A stretch of 64,000 nt of DNA from Desulfospira sp963664655 (GTDB lineage Bacteria > Desulfobacterota > Desulfobacteria > Desulfobacterales > Desulfobacteraceae), in the NCBI GenBank assembly GCA_963664655.2, contig OY761554.1, positions 3,162,001 to 3,226,000 of the forward strand. The letters are read 5' to 3'. The position numbers and the translations under genes were made by a program. The notes under the pieces were generated by a model, which was not told where the DNA came from, did not search any database, and saw only the letters and a program-made list of their open reading frames with translations. This document shows, piece by piece, positions 8,788 through 18,261 of the stretch (within the stretch, counting starts at the first letter, position 1; every line of letters begins with the position of its first letter).

Positions 8788-11700
8788 TTATGCCAATATA
8801 TTCCCAAGAAGGTGCTCCTTTTCTGTGAGAATCTGTAATGGGATATCAAAACAATTGGAGAAGGTAACATTTTCCTGCCCTAAATTGTCGCATAAAAATT
8901 TGTGAATAATTTTAGAGTTATCTATACTCCCGTTATCCAGGATATCATTGCAGCCCAAATCCATTAAAAAATGTCGAACTCTTTTTACAGGCACATAACA
9001 AAAAGGATCAGCTGTCTGCCCATTGATGATTTGTTTTCTTTTCAATTCCCTTAATATGAAACATGCACCAAGGCCCAGGCTCTTTTCAATCGGCGGCGCA
9101 CTGATTCCGCCACCCTGAAATTGAGGATTGGCACGAGGTTTTAAAATACCTGAAATATCAACGGGGCCGCTCATCCGCTCAATACTGCAAAATGCCTCTT
9201 TATAATCTTCCAGCCACTTTGAAAACTTATACAGAGCTGGAAAACGGTTCATCCAGATTTCGTACTCGCTTTCCTCCACCTGTTCGTTGATATATTCTTC
9301 CAGAACCCCCATCCACTCATCTGCCCGTTGTTCAGGTTTCTCTTTTGAAAATGTATCCCACCAGCCTTTTTTTATGCATTTTTGTATGAAACCTTTGTGC
9401 TGGACACCCTTTTGCCGGCCCATTGTATGGAAGTGGGACAGTGTAAAGAGAACCATCCAGGATTTTCGGTCAATGCGGCCCAAATCATCCTCTTCAAGAT
9501 TCAGATTGAAAGCGTCAGGGTATGTCTGCTTTTCATAATCCGCTATCCAGTCCTGTTTTTCATTTGCCCACCATTTATCGATCCTTTGAAAAATTTCTTT
9601 GGGGTCACGCTGCTCAACATTTTCCCAGATCACATCGTTGAAATCATCTTCAAAAACCGTAAATCTGTTTCTCAACTCCTCCATTGGTTTCAATTTTCTT
9701 AATCGAATTTCATCAATATCATCCCTTGACCAGCCTCTGAAATATGGTGAATGAGAGCGGAGATCAGCAAGCCAGGTGTCCTTAAGACCCCGCTCTCGAA
9801 CAATTTGGGCAACTCTATCACCATGCTCACCATTGAGAAGATATTTTAGAGCATTTATCCGGTTATTTTCTGATTGTGCTTCAACCACCCATTGGGCTAA
9901 CTGGTCAGGCGGCGATTCAATTTTTTCCCGACAGGCTAAGAAGAAATCAATGCCATATTCTTGATACTCATTTGATAATACAAATTTTTCAGGGGCAAAT
10001 AAGGCCCGTTTTTTTTCGTCTGGATTTTTCCGTTCATGTTTCTGGATCATCAGCAGACTATTGGCAGGCTGAAATGAACCATCTTTTGCTTTAAATCGCA
10101 ATTTATAAAGCAAAGGTTGTACCTGCTCTTTTTCAAGTTTATATTCACCGAGCCTGAATTCATCGGTTGTAAATATTTTTCCCAAAAGAGCGGCTGGTTT
10201 TTGATCGACCGGCCTGTTTTTCCTGCTAAATTCGTCAAAAACATCTTTAAGATCTATGTATTTCCATAGATCAGTCACTGTACTGATTTGCGGACAGAAC
10301 TTTTTAGCAAGGGAAAAAATAGAACTTGATACAACAGACTCGGTCTCTCCAAGCAAATTGCGGAAAAAATCCCAGTTTTCCAGACATCTGAAAATAGTTT
10401 CGTTCTCCAGACACCCTTTCAGAACTGTCCTGATTTTATCCAGCCTGGTCAGCGTCCGACAGTCACCCCACAAATTATTCGGCAATGCCTTTTCATTGGC
10501 GCACAAATAGCCAAAGCCTCTGTCTTCGCATAAAATGCTTTGCAGGGTATTGCTGACTTCCTCCCCGGTTCTGAATATCATTTCATGGTTAATCACATTC
10601 CAGAAAGAAGACCAGAATTCATAGACAGTCAGATCGTTTTCCAGTCTCAAGGTCTGCTTGAGTTCTTCCCATTTTGTCTGTGTCAGCCTGAAAAGCTGCT
10701 GCAATGCTTTCCCCAATTCAGAACCAAGCTGTTTTGCTTTTCCTGTATTGACGGCACTGCTTCCAGAAAGCCGTCCACGCCCTGCATCCAATTCAAAATC
10801 ACAGTTTATGGCAATACCAAGGCCGTTCATTTCAGTGATTGGGGTCACAACCCATATCCCGGGCAGATCCTTTGGCAGTTTTTGAAACCCTTTAGGCCCA
10901 AACGCCGTTAATACGCCACCGTTATTCAGGCGGAAATACAATGACAATTCACTTGGATCGGTTTTCGGCAAAGGGGTTCTGTCAATCTCTATGGACAGTC
11001 CATCATCCAAAACTTCTTTTGTTGGATTCCAATGCCAGGGTTGTCCTTTTCCTGGGATAACATCAATTCGATGGATCTGTTTTGAGAAAATGGTCATGAA
11101 ACCGGCTAGTTGATTGAAAGAAGAGATGATCTCTTCCGGCATTTCTTCTTCAAACGGCAGATTGACCAGGGTCCCCTGATATTTTCTATCCGGTGTTTTT
11201 TCCGTAAGAAGCGCCCTTAGATTTGATGCGTCTTTTAATGGTACAGGACAAAGACCGGCAATAATTTGCGTTGCAAGCCGGCCACTGACGATTCCGGGTT
11301 TATCACATGCCAGTAAAACACTTTTAAAGCCCAGCCCGAATTTGCCGGTTACCTTATGATCGCTTGACTTGTCTGAAGCAGACAGTAAAAGCATTTTTTC
11401 AAGGTCCTGGTGAAAGCCCCGTTCTCGTCCGGGGAATCCTGCCGGGCCAATGGAATTTACAGTTCTTCCCCAATGTATAATGGAAAAAGAGTGTTCGTTT
11501 AAAATGACCATGAACCGTTTGACATGTTCGGGCAAAAGCTCAGTAACATCTGTATCCGCAGATATGAAATGAGATTTTATTTCAGCCAGCTCAACAACAG
11601 CATCATCCGCATTCTGAAACAATTCAAAGGGGATGCTGGCCAATGTATATTGATAATCTGCTATTTTAGACCGCACCGCGCCTAAGACGGTTCTCTGGAC

Positions 11701-14700
11701 ATTTTCATCTTCCTGGAGCAGGGTTTGAATACCAGCCAGTGCTTTTTGTTTTTCTTTTTCAAATTCAGCTATTTTCTCTGGAAATTTGGTGTACTCTTTC
11801 TGTTTTCGGCGGGAGTCATCCCATTGTGCCAACAGGATGCGTAAATTTTCCTGCTTGTGTACTCCGCCAAGCTGACGCAGATAAAACGGCAGGGAATCTA
11901 AAATAAGCTGTTGGGCGACTCGGATATCAAGTTGTTCTGACTGATCAAGTTCCTTCCATAAATTTGAAAGGTCACAATTTGTTTGATTATATGCCTTTCT
12001 CAGAAGATATTCCGTTGATGACCGCAATAAGCCGGACAACTCCGAAGGCGGCATCTCTTCAATAGAGGAAGGCCGCCTCAACTGAATTCGCACATTGGAA
12101 ACAGATCCGGTCGGGTATTCATAAAAAAGGCCGCCTGTAATCAAGGAGGTAAGTTTCGACCTTAAGGGGACATCTATTTCATCTCCGAGGATTGAGGCGG
12201 TAGAAACACTTTGTCCGTCTGAGCATGTTACAATAAATCGGTGTTCGGCCAGGGCTTCATGCTGGTTCATGCCATAAAGCCAACCCTGTCTGCCCCCGTC
12301 GGTATCACGGTTAATGGTCCAGGGAATATTTTCCCTTATCCACTCCACTGAATGTCTGCCCCGGTATTGCCCGGCCAGGTTAACCATATTTTCATCATCA
12401 CCAAGCAAGGAGATAAACGCACATATAATTTCCTGTGCAACCAGTCCTTCCCAATTTGAAAAAAAACTTTGAAGTTCCTTAACAGAAGCTGCAATCTCGG
12501 GAGATAAATCTCTTCGGGTTAAACCTATCTCTTCATTTGTTGACGCCTGCAGGACATCTGCCGTTACAATGATACCACTAAGCAGTTGTTTCTGTTTGTT
12601 ATCAAGCAGGTGAGTTTCTGATACCCCTTCAGCACCAGCGCAAAGTTCATGGCTGTATTTCCATTTCCCTTCCTGGTTAAGCAGCCGGGTCTCTTTAAGT
12701 TCACTCAAACAACCGGACTCATTTACAAAAGCGGCCAGGTATGTGTTGAAGCTTGCAGTAACTTTTTCTTTATCCACTGGCTCTGCGGCAATATGGTTCT
12801 CACAAAGCCGGTCTAAAATCTTCATTATCCGAGCACTGGATATAGGGTTCACCATTCCCGGAATAAGATATTTGTCTATTAATTCTCGGGGGTAACTTTC
12901 AAGGGCATTTTTTAATAACGCCCAACCCGGCAGATTAAAATCCAGAGGCAGGCGGGTACAAATATCGACAAGCTTTTCAAGATCGTTGACAGGTGTATTC
13001 AGCCCCCCAATATGATAGTCGCTTGTTTCACCCAGCAACTCTCCAAGGATTTCCATCCCCTCTTCGCCGGTTGAAAAATAATGCTCCTGCAAAAGCTTAA
13101 AAGATGGATGCTTCCTTAAGTCTGTATGCAAACCGCCCGGTGACCAGTACGCCTCCCTGGCCAATGATAAAAGCCGGTCAACCTCATTTTGCATCTGGTC
13201 CAAATAAACCACATCGGACGGCTTGACAGGATTTTGGCAGTTACCCAGCAGCCATTTGGTTTCTCTGATCAGCGATTCAAGTTCTGACTGCTTATCAGGG
13301 TTCAGGTGATCCATAACCAGATGACGGAACTTAAAGGGTTTATCATGACGAAATACAGTTTGAATGACTCCCGTGAATGATAAGCCATTCAGCCATTCTT
13401 TCTGCTGATTTTTGACTATTGTATCACTGGAAATTTTAATGACATCTGCATAGTCATAAAGTTCTTGCGGCAGTGTTATATCAGTCTCAAGAAATGAATT
13501 TTCAGGCGTTATATTGACCAGCTTGCCTGTTACTGTCTCATGAAAAGGAAGTGCCTTCCATAATGCTTCTTTGTTGGATAATTTTTGCAGTACGGCATTT
13601 CTTTCATCAAGGGTCAATGTTTCCCCGGTGATGTTTTCTGCTCCTCTATCTTCAATTTCATCCAGTATATCTTCAGGTTTGATTTCACGTATGGAAAGCA
13701 GGGGCCATTTGTTTGAAGGCAGTTCTTCCAGTAAATCTCTTTTCAGAAGGTTCCACTGGTCTTCCTGTTCTGAATTCAACTGTTCCCACAATTTTTCCCA
13801 GACAGGATTCTGGTTATACCCTGAAACCCAAAGCGTCGTATTTTCATCGAAATAATCGATGTTGCCATGGAGCAGATATCTAAGCCCTCGGATTCTGGCC
13901 TCATGTCCTTCAAGTTCCGCTCCAGCCAATCCCCTGATCAGGTGCCGTCTATGGGTTTCGGATTGAAGAGCTAAGCTCTCATATCCTAAAGCGTCCAGAA
14001 CACTGTCCTTATTACACAGCATGATGTTGTTCTGTCTGCCAAATACAAGATCTGATGTTTCTTTACTGACCAAAATTATATTGGGCTCCAAGGCAGCTTT
14101 AAATCGGGGGGCAAGCCCCAGACGCTGTTCAATGCTGCCGGGAGGCGGAAAATACCGGAAAAGCAATTTTTGATTATGGGTTGCTTCAAGTTCTGCAGGA
14201 GACAGTGCAACAAGCCTGGCCATCCGGCAGTCAAATCCCTCAAGAATTTTCAAATGTCGAGCCCGATTAATAATTTTATTCAAGGAATCACTGTCATGAC
14301 TGCGTAAAATATCCCTTGTAAGTGCCCGGCAATTATCAATCTGTTTCCGGTCGTTCTCCAGTTCATATCCTGTGATCAAATCATGAAGAGTTGAAAGTAC
14401 CGGCAAGGTATCTTCCATGGAGAGTTTTGCGTTTCCAGGACTGGCCGGTACATCAAATTCATTTGGAATGATAAGAATTCCGGTATTGCAGCTTTGCAGT
14501 TTCTGTAAAATCGTCAGGTCTTGCTGGCGCAATATATACCTGTTTTCCGGAAGAATCAGGGAGATATACTCTTGAACTTTTTGCCGGTTTTCCCTTAAAA
14601 CCGTACCCAATTCAAGAAATGCCCGGCTGAAAATATTGATGAGACGGGCTTGTAAATCAAGAAGATGTAAAAGGTGGCTGACAGCTGGATCATTCAGGAA

Positions 14701-16431
14701 AGTGATCAGGTAGTTCAGATGGCCCTGATTTGAAAAAATCGCCTTTTCGTCTATATGAAGCAAGTCAAGAAGAGCGTTTTCATCCCATTGGGGGATTGGC
14801 CTGTCATGCAGGTGCGGGGCTTCTGACTCCCTTAAAACAATACATATCCCTTTTTCTTCAAGCCCTTCAAGTTTAGGGAAAATCTCCCACGGCCTTGAAG
14901 GTGACGTTGATGGTGGGCCAGGCAGCGGCAGCATGTCGGTCTCTTTTGGTACTTGCCGCCATACGCTCTTCTCTTTGGTAAGGCAGCAAATAAGAGAAGT
15001 CTGATTACAGACGCTTTGTCTATACCGTCTGAAAAATTTTGAGTTTTTCAATCCATAACATAGATGTTCAAAATCAGCGATTGAGAGCCGCGCCTTTTTT
15101 TGGAAATCAACAAGAGAAGGTATAACAAGGGGAATTGTCCCTTCTTCAGCGAGCCGGGTATTCCAAATGCGCCTTAGTTCAAGCTCGTTTCCCGGAGTTG
15201 ACGGAATCCGATCCGGGTCCATATCATCCTGGAGTCCTTCAATATCAACACGCCCGGCATCAACAAAAAAGTACCCGTGCAAGGTCATCCTGAAACATGA
15301 CTCCCCGTCGCAAGGCACATTTTCTTTGCCCGCTTCCACCGGGAGAAAAACCGCCCACCGAATTTTCAGTGATCCAATTTGCTTTTCATTGGATCTGGAA
15401 AATACAACAGCGCAATGCCCCTGGGCTTTATCCGGGGCTTGCCTGCTCTCTCCATGATCATCCCGGACAAAGCTCCTCGGCCAGAATTCTGATTGTTTAA
15501 GGGATAGAAGTGCCGGTGAATTCAGCAGGGATTCACGACCCGAGTAGGTATAGGCGTATGGACTTTGGGATTTGTATATGTACCCGATAGACCCTTCTAT
15601 AGTTTGGGGTGAACTGATATTTTCAGGCAGTGAGACCCGGGTTGCCTCTTGTCTTAAAAGTACCTGAAAGCGGGTTTTAAATTCCTGGGATTCATTGTCC
15701 ATATCCCAAAGCCGGACACCGGTAATTCTTCTGAGTAGCGGAAGCAGGGCCGCTGTGTTCTGCGCCAATTCAGTCTCAAATAAGAACTTGAGAAGCCCCT
15801 CATTGTCGCCGGGAAATTCTGAGATAATGCTGCCAACCTTGGTATCATTAACGATGAGATGCTGCTTTTTTCTAAGCGGCAGCCACAAAAGGAAGTACGA
15901 TCCGGCTGCCCGGTTCATTTTTTTCAAAACCGGCTGGAGTTGCTGACGCATCATCTGGGCATCAGAAGGATCAAAGGTATTCCAGTCATCATGAATAGAT
16001 TTAAATTCGTTACTGCCTAACCATGGATTCAGGATCTCTGGGGGATATTCTTCATCTTGATTTTGAACAAGAAAGAAGAATGCTTCACAGAAATGAAAAA
16101 CACTTTTCATGCCCAGACCGAATTTGCCAATGGATGACTGTTCAACGGCTTTTCGATTCAACCCGAAGGAACGGATCGCTATATAATCTTCTTTCCTGAA
16201 AATGCCGTTATTGATAAAGAAAAGAGCAGGGCCTTTTAAAAGAGGATGTTGTGCGTCTTTCAGGCCTTGGGACAATCCGAATTCAAGCTGAATTTTTTCA
16301 TGGCCCAGGCCTGCATCATCTGCATTCTGGATTATTTCTTTGAGAACGGGGAAACCACTTTTATAACGGTCGCGCAGGTTGTCCGCGATCAGATTTATTA
16401 TCTGCAGGGGATCGTGTAGATAGCCAACCAT
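8788..16431 (-). CDS. Giant sacsin-like protein with two Hsp90-type ATPase modules
   Basis: 2547 residues in one uninterrupted frame. Near the N-terminus, KEIIQNADDAG (E32-G41) is the GHKL/Hsp90 N-box and IGKFGLGMKSVFHF (about residue 133) the G1 box. A second copy begins around residue 1600 with FELFQNADDA and has GKFGLGFKSVLLA near 1700. This duplicated layout is that of sacsin, whose repeats carry Hsp90-like ATPase heads. The regions between and after are long, largely helical and of unknown fold; I see no nuclease, protease or methylase motif. It is the first gene of a minus-strand operon with an SNF2 helicase and an AlbA_2 protein. GHKL ATPases paired with SF2 helicases are a recurring theme in bacterial conflict systems, so a DNA-surveillance or anti-phage role is inferred. 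Base composition is more A+T-rich than the flanking genes. Confidence 0.85.
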   Translation of the reverse strand: MVGYLHDPLQIINLIADNLRDRYKSGFPVLKEIIQNADDAGLGHEKIQLEFGLSQGLKDAQHPLLKGPALFFINNGIFRKEDYIAIRSFGLNRKAVEQSSIGKFGLGMKSVFHFCEAFFFLVQNQDEEYPPEILNPWLGSNEFKSIHDDWNTFDPSDAQMMRQQLQPVLKKMNRAAGSYFLLWLPLRKKQHLIVNDTKVGSIISEFPGDNEGLLKFLFETELAQNTAALLPLLRRITGVRLWDMDNESQEFKTRFQVLLRQEATRVSLPENISSPQTIEGSIGYIYKSQSPYAYTYSGRESLLNSPALLSLKQSEFWPRSFVRDDHGESRQAPDKAQGHCAVVFSRSNEKQIGSLKIRWAVFLPVEAGKENVPCDGESCFRMTLHGYFFVDAGRVDIEGLQDDMDPDRIPSTPGNELELRRIWNTRLAEEGTIPLVIPSLVDFQKKARLSIADFEHLCYGLKNSKFFRRYRQSVCNQTSLICCLTKEKSVWRQVPKETDMLPLPGPPSTSPSRPWEIFPKLEGLEEKGICIVLRESEAPHLHDRPIPQWDENALLDLLHIDEKAIFSNQGHLNYLITFLNDPAVSHLLHLLDLQARLINIFSRAFLELGTVLRENRQKVQEYISLILPENRYILRQQDLTILQKLQSCNTGILIIPNEFDVPASPGNAKLSMEDTLPVLSTLHDLITGYELENDRKQIDNCRALTRDILRSHDSDSLNKIINRARHLKILEGFDCRMARLVALSPAELEATHNQKLLFRYFPPPGSIEQRLGLAPRFKAALEPNIILVSKETSDLVFGRQNNIMLCNKDSVLDALGYESLALQSETHRRHLIRGLAGAELEGHEARIRGLRYLLHGNIDYFDENTTLWVSGYNQNPVWEKLWEQLNSEQEDQWNLLKRDLLEELPSNKWPLLSIREIKPEDILDEIEDRGAENITGETLTLDERNAVLQKLSNKEALWKALPFHETVTGKLVNITPENSFLETDITLPQELYDYADVIKISSDTIVKNQQKEWLNGLSFTGVIQTVFRHDKPFKFRHLVMDHLNPDKQSELESLIRETKWLLGNCQNPVKPSDVVYLDQMQNEVDRLLSLAREAYWSPGGLHTDLRKHPSFKLLQEHYFSTGEEGMEILGELLGETSDYHIGGLNTPVNDLEKLVDICTRLPLDFNLPGWALLKNALESYPRELIDKYLIPGMVNPISSARIMKILDRLCENHIAAEPVDKEKVTASFNTYLAAFVNESGCLSELKETRLLNQEGKWKYSHELCAGAEGVSETHLLDNKQKQLLSGIIVTADVLQASTNEEIGLTRRDLSPEIAASVKELQSFFSNWEGLVAQEIICAFISLLGDDENMVNLAGQYRGRHSVEWIRENIPWTINRDTDGGRQGWLYGMNQHEALAEHRFIVTCSDGQSVSTASILGDEIDVPLRSKLTSLITGGLFYEYPTGSVSNVRIQLRRPSSIEEMPPSELSGLLRSSTEYLLRKAYNQTNCDLSNLWKELDQSEQLDIRVAQQLILDSLPFYLRQLGGVHKQENLRILLAQWDDSRRKQKEYTKFPEKIAEFEKEKQKALAGIQTLLQEDENVQRTVLGAVRSKIADYQYTLASIPFELFQNADDAVVELAEIKSHFISADTDVTELLPEHVKRFMVILNEHSFSIIHWGRTVNSIGPAGFPGRERGFHQDLEKMLLLSASDKSSDHKVTGKFGLGFKSVLLACDKPGIVSGRLATQIIAGLCPVPLKDASNLRALLTEKTPDRKYQGTLVNLPFEEEMPEEIISSFNQLAGFMTIFSKQIHRIDVIPGKGQPWHWNPTKEVLDDGLSIEIDRTPLPKTDPSELSLYFRLNNGGVLTAFGPKGFQKLPKDLPGIWVVTPITEMNGLGIAINCDFELDAGRGRLSGSSAVNTGKAKQLGSELGKALQQLFRLTQTKWEELKQTLRLENDLTVYEFWSSFWNVINHEMIFRTGEEVSNTLQSILCEDRGFGYLCANEKALPNNLWGDCRTLTRLDKIRTVLKGCLENETIFRCLENWDFFRNLLGETESVVSSSIFSLAKKFCPQISTVTDLWKYIDLKDVFDEFSRKNRPVDQKPAALLGKIFTTDEFRLGEYKLEKEQVQPLLYKLRFKAKDGSFQPANSLLMIQKHERKNPDEKKRALFAPEKFVLSNEYQEYGIDFFLACREKIESPPDQLAQWVVEAQSENNRINALKYLLNGEHGDRVAQIVRERGLKDTWLADLRSHSPYFRGWSRDDIDEIRLRKLKPMEELRNRFTVFEDDFNDVIWENVEQRDPKEIFQRIDKWWANEKQDWIADYEKQTYPDAFNLNLEEDDLGRIDRKSWMVLFTLSHFHTMGRQKGVQHKGFIQKCIKKGWWDTFSKEKPEQRADEWMGVLEEYINEQVEESEYEIWMNRFPALYKFSKWLEDYKEAFCSIERMSGPVDISGILKPRANPQFQGGGISAPPIEKSLGLGACFILRELKRKQIINGQTADPFCYVPVKRVRHFLMDLGCNDILDNGSIDNSKIIHKFLCDNLGQENVTFSNCFDIPLQILTEKEHLLGNILA

Positions 16432-17422
16432 TATATATGTTTATTACTCCCTATGGCCGCATCATTTATTAAGAGGCTTTTTTAAAAAAACATTCGCCAT
16501 GTGTTTTTTCTATATGGCGATCGAGGTTTTTTATTAGAACCCCTCAGATTGGGCATCGTTTTAATTTTGTTTGTATAAATCGTAATTAACCATCTGCTTT
16601 CTTGGAATATTCGTTTTATTGGGTGCAACACAAAAAAGTTGCACGACTAAGCCGCAAGCGGCAGGCCTTTAATAATGTTGTTGTTAAACATTTTTTTAAC
16701 GATACCGCAAGCCTTTCTGCGCACACTCCTTATCTTTTCTGTCAAAACTAATGAGCGTAGAAAAATGATATTTTCAGCATTTTCCTTTTTCCAGAACATT
16801 TCCGTGCCTTCCTTGCCTATATTCCCGTCCCATTATCGGCACAAAAAATTATTCTTGAGGCCTCGCGAAGATTGATTTGCTGGAGATGTAGTTTCAACAG
16901 GTCGAAAAAATTATCCATATTACCACATGACCCGTCCAGAATTGGGTTGATGGTTTTAATTGCCCTTAGGTAACCCCCCGGCTTTGCCGGACGGGGATAA
17001 ATGAAAGTTTTTCGAACAGGAACAAGAGACAAGATTCAAGGAGACCGGAAACAGGAGACTGGATGCCAAATTCGGGGATCGGCATCATGCGTTTGCCCAG
17101 CCTGGGTAAGGGGATTTACTCAAAAAAACTCACCCAAGGGCGCGAAGCCTTATCTTTTAGCATTACAGAGCGAAGGGAAAGGCATTCCATTCCATACATC
17201 GAGAAACCCTTGCTGCCCCAGATCCCAAGTCTAAAACTACCTGTTGGGGTAGATTTTGAGTGCAAGAGTGTAATTTCTTGTCCTGGTATCGAATTTCTTG
17301 ATTAGTTTCTTGTTGTCAGATCCAAAGGCAAATGATATGGACAGAGGACAAAAAAGCGATCCCTGCTACGGGGACCGTCACTATTATGATATGAATTAAT
17401 TACCAAAGGAAATGGAGAAAAC
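16432..17422. other. Gene-poor spacer between the sacsin operon and the TetR gene
   Basis: About 990 bp without a convincing gene. It holds the 5' region of the minus-strand operon, an inverted repeat GTGCAAC-8 nt-GTTGCAC at 16623-16644, a CCGCAAGCGG palindrome at about 16652, a GC-rich hairpin CCGGC-TTT-GCCGG at about 16978-16991, and a heptamer array at 17016-17063. Short frames such as 17063-17305 show no recognisable motif. It could be a decayed mobile-element or island boundary, but no transposase remnant is readable. Confidence 0.5.
17016..17063. repeat. Heptamer array, family A (CCGGAAA/CAGGAGA)
   Basis: Consecutive near-7-bp units can be read as CAAGAGA, CAAGATT, CAAGGAGA, CCGGAAA, CAGGAGA, CTGGATG. 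The same unit recurs at 4423, 18056, 23998 and 28296. Confidence 0.65.
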
Positions 17423-18052
17423 TTGCCTGTGGTTGAGTCAAGATTTGCCGTATTAAAAGAAAAAGAAAAACAGGCCAGAAAACAAATTGTTATAGAATCC
17501 TCGCTGTCCCTTTTTGCCCGAAAGCCCTTTTACGAAGTGGGCATGAGGGATGTGGCTGAAGAGGCCGGGATTTCTCCGGCCACCATATACCGGTACTTTC
17601 CAAGCCAGGAAGACTTGTTTAACGAAGCCTTTCTTCAGGAGATCCTGGCCGTGAGCAAAGAATTTGAAGCCATGGTTCAAAGGGAAAAACCGGCCAGTAT
17701 CGAACAGTTTGGCTTAAAACTGGTGGATCACCTCATTGAAAACGAGTCCAGTTTTCAGATGATGGCCTATCTCATGCTTAAATATAACCTGAATCATCCG
17801 GTAAAGGGAAAATTTGATTCGGTAACCAAAATATTATTTGATTTGTTTGCCACCCTGCTGACACGCCACGGCATGGCCGAAGATAAGGCAAGGGTGTATT
17901 CCCATTCATTTATTTCATCCCTTGCCGGTATCCTGATGACCTTTCGCAACTATCCGTTCAGGGACAAGGAATCTGTCCGGAGCCATATCGCTAAAATGGT
18001 GAAGCTGACCGCGGCCATCTATTCAGAACACTTAGGCATTGCAGAAGGTTGA
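17423..18052 (+). CDS. TetR/AcrR-family transcriptional regulator
   Basis: 209 residues starting at TTG 17423 behind a GGAGAAA ribosome site. Residues 17-65 form the TetR helix-turn-helix (SLFARKPFYEVGMRDVAEEAGISPATIYRYFPSQEDLF split across helices 1-4). The remaining helical region is the ligand-binding and dimerisation domain, which is too variable to predict an inducer. It lies 209 bp upstream of moxR in the same direction, separated by a perfect 21-bp hairpin and a sigma-70-like promoter, so it is probably its own transcription unit. Whether it controls the Bat operon is unknown. Confidence 0.92.
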   Translation: MPVVESRFAVLKEKEKQARKQIVIESSLSLFARKPFYEVGMRDVAEEAGISPATIYRYFPSQEDLFNEAFLQEILAVSKEFEAMVQREKPASIEQFGLKLVDHLIENESSFQMMAYLMLKYNLNHPVKGKFDSVTKILFDLFATLLTRHGMAEDKARVYSHSFISSLAGILMTFRNYPFRDKESVRSHIAKMVKLTAAIYSEHLGIAEG

Positions 18053-18055
18053 TAC

Positions 18056-18128
18056 CCGGAAACAGGAAACCGGAGACGGGAGACCGGAAACCGTAAAGGA
18101 CCGGTCTCCCGTCTCCGGTTTTCAGTCT
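18056..18128. repeat. Inverted heptamer array forming a 21-bp perfect hairpin
   Basis: Units CCGGAAA, CAGGAAA, CCGGAGA, CGGGAGA, CCGGAAA run 7 bp apart, then the same sequence returns inverted. The arms at 18067-18087 and 18101-18121 are perfectly complementary over 21 bp around a 13-nt loop. It sits directly after the TetR stop codon and could terminate that transcript, although only four T residues follow the stem. Confidence 0.8.
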
Positions 18129-18175
18129 CCCCCCCAAGGTTACCACATTGTAATCTTAAAGCCCGTTTCTTGTCC

Positions 18176-18203
18176 TTGACACGGGTTTCTTATCTTTTAT
18201 ATT
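18176..18203 (+). promoter_or_regulatory. Predicted sigma-70 promoter for the Bat operon
   Basis: TTGACA at 18176-18181 and TATATT at 18198-18203, with a 16-bp spacer, about 60 bp before the moxR start codon and downstream of the TetR hairpin. Six of six and five of six consensus matches make this the best promoter candidate in the window. Confidence 0.6.
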
Positions 18204-18261
18204 TAGAGAAATTTTTACAAAAAATTTCACATTATCCACAAGTTTTTAAGGGTAAACCACC

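Noticed and set aside
4528..16431. Assignment of the sacsin operon to DISARM, BREX, Dnd or a type I restriction system
   Set aside because: No DUF1998, PglZ, Dnd sulfur-modification, methylase or HsdS-like gene is present; only the helicase resembles parts of those systems.
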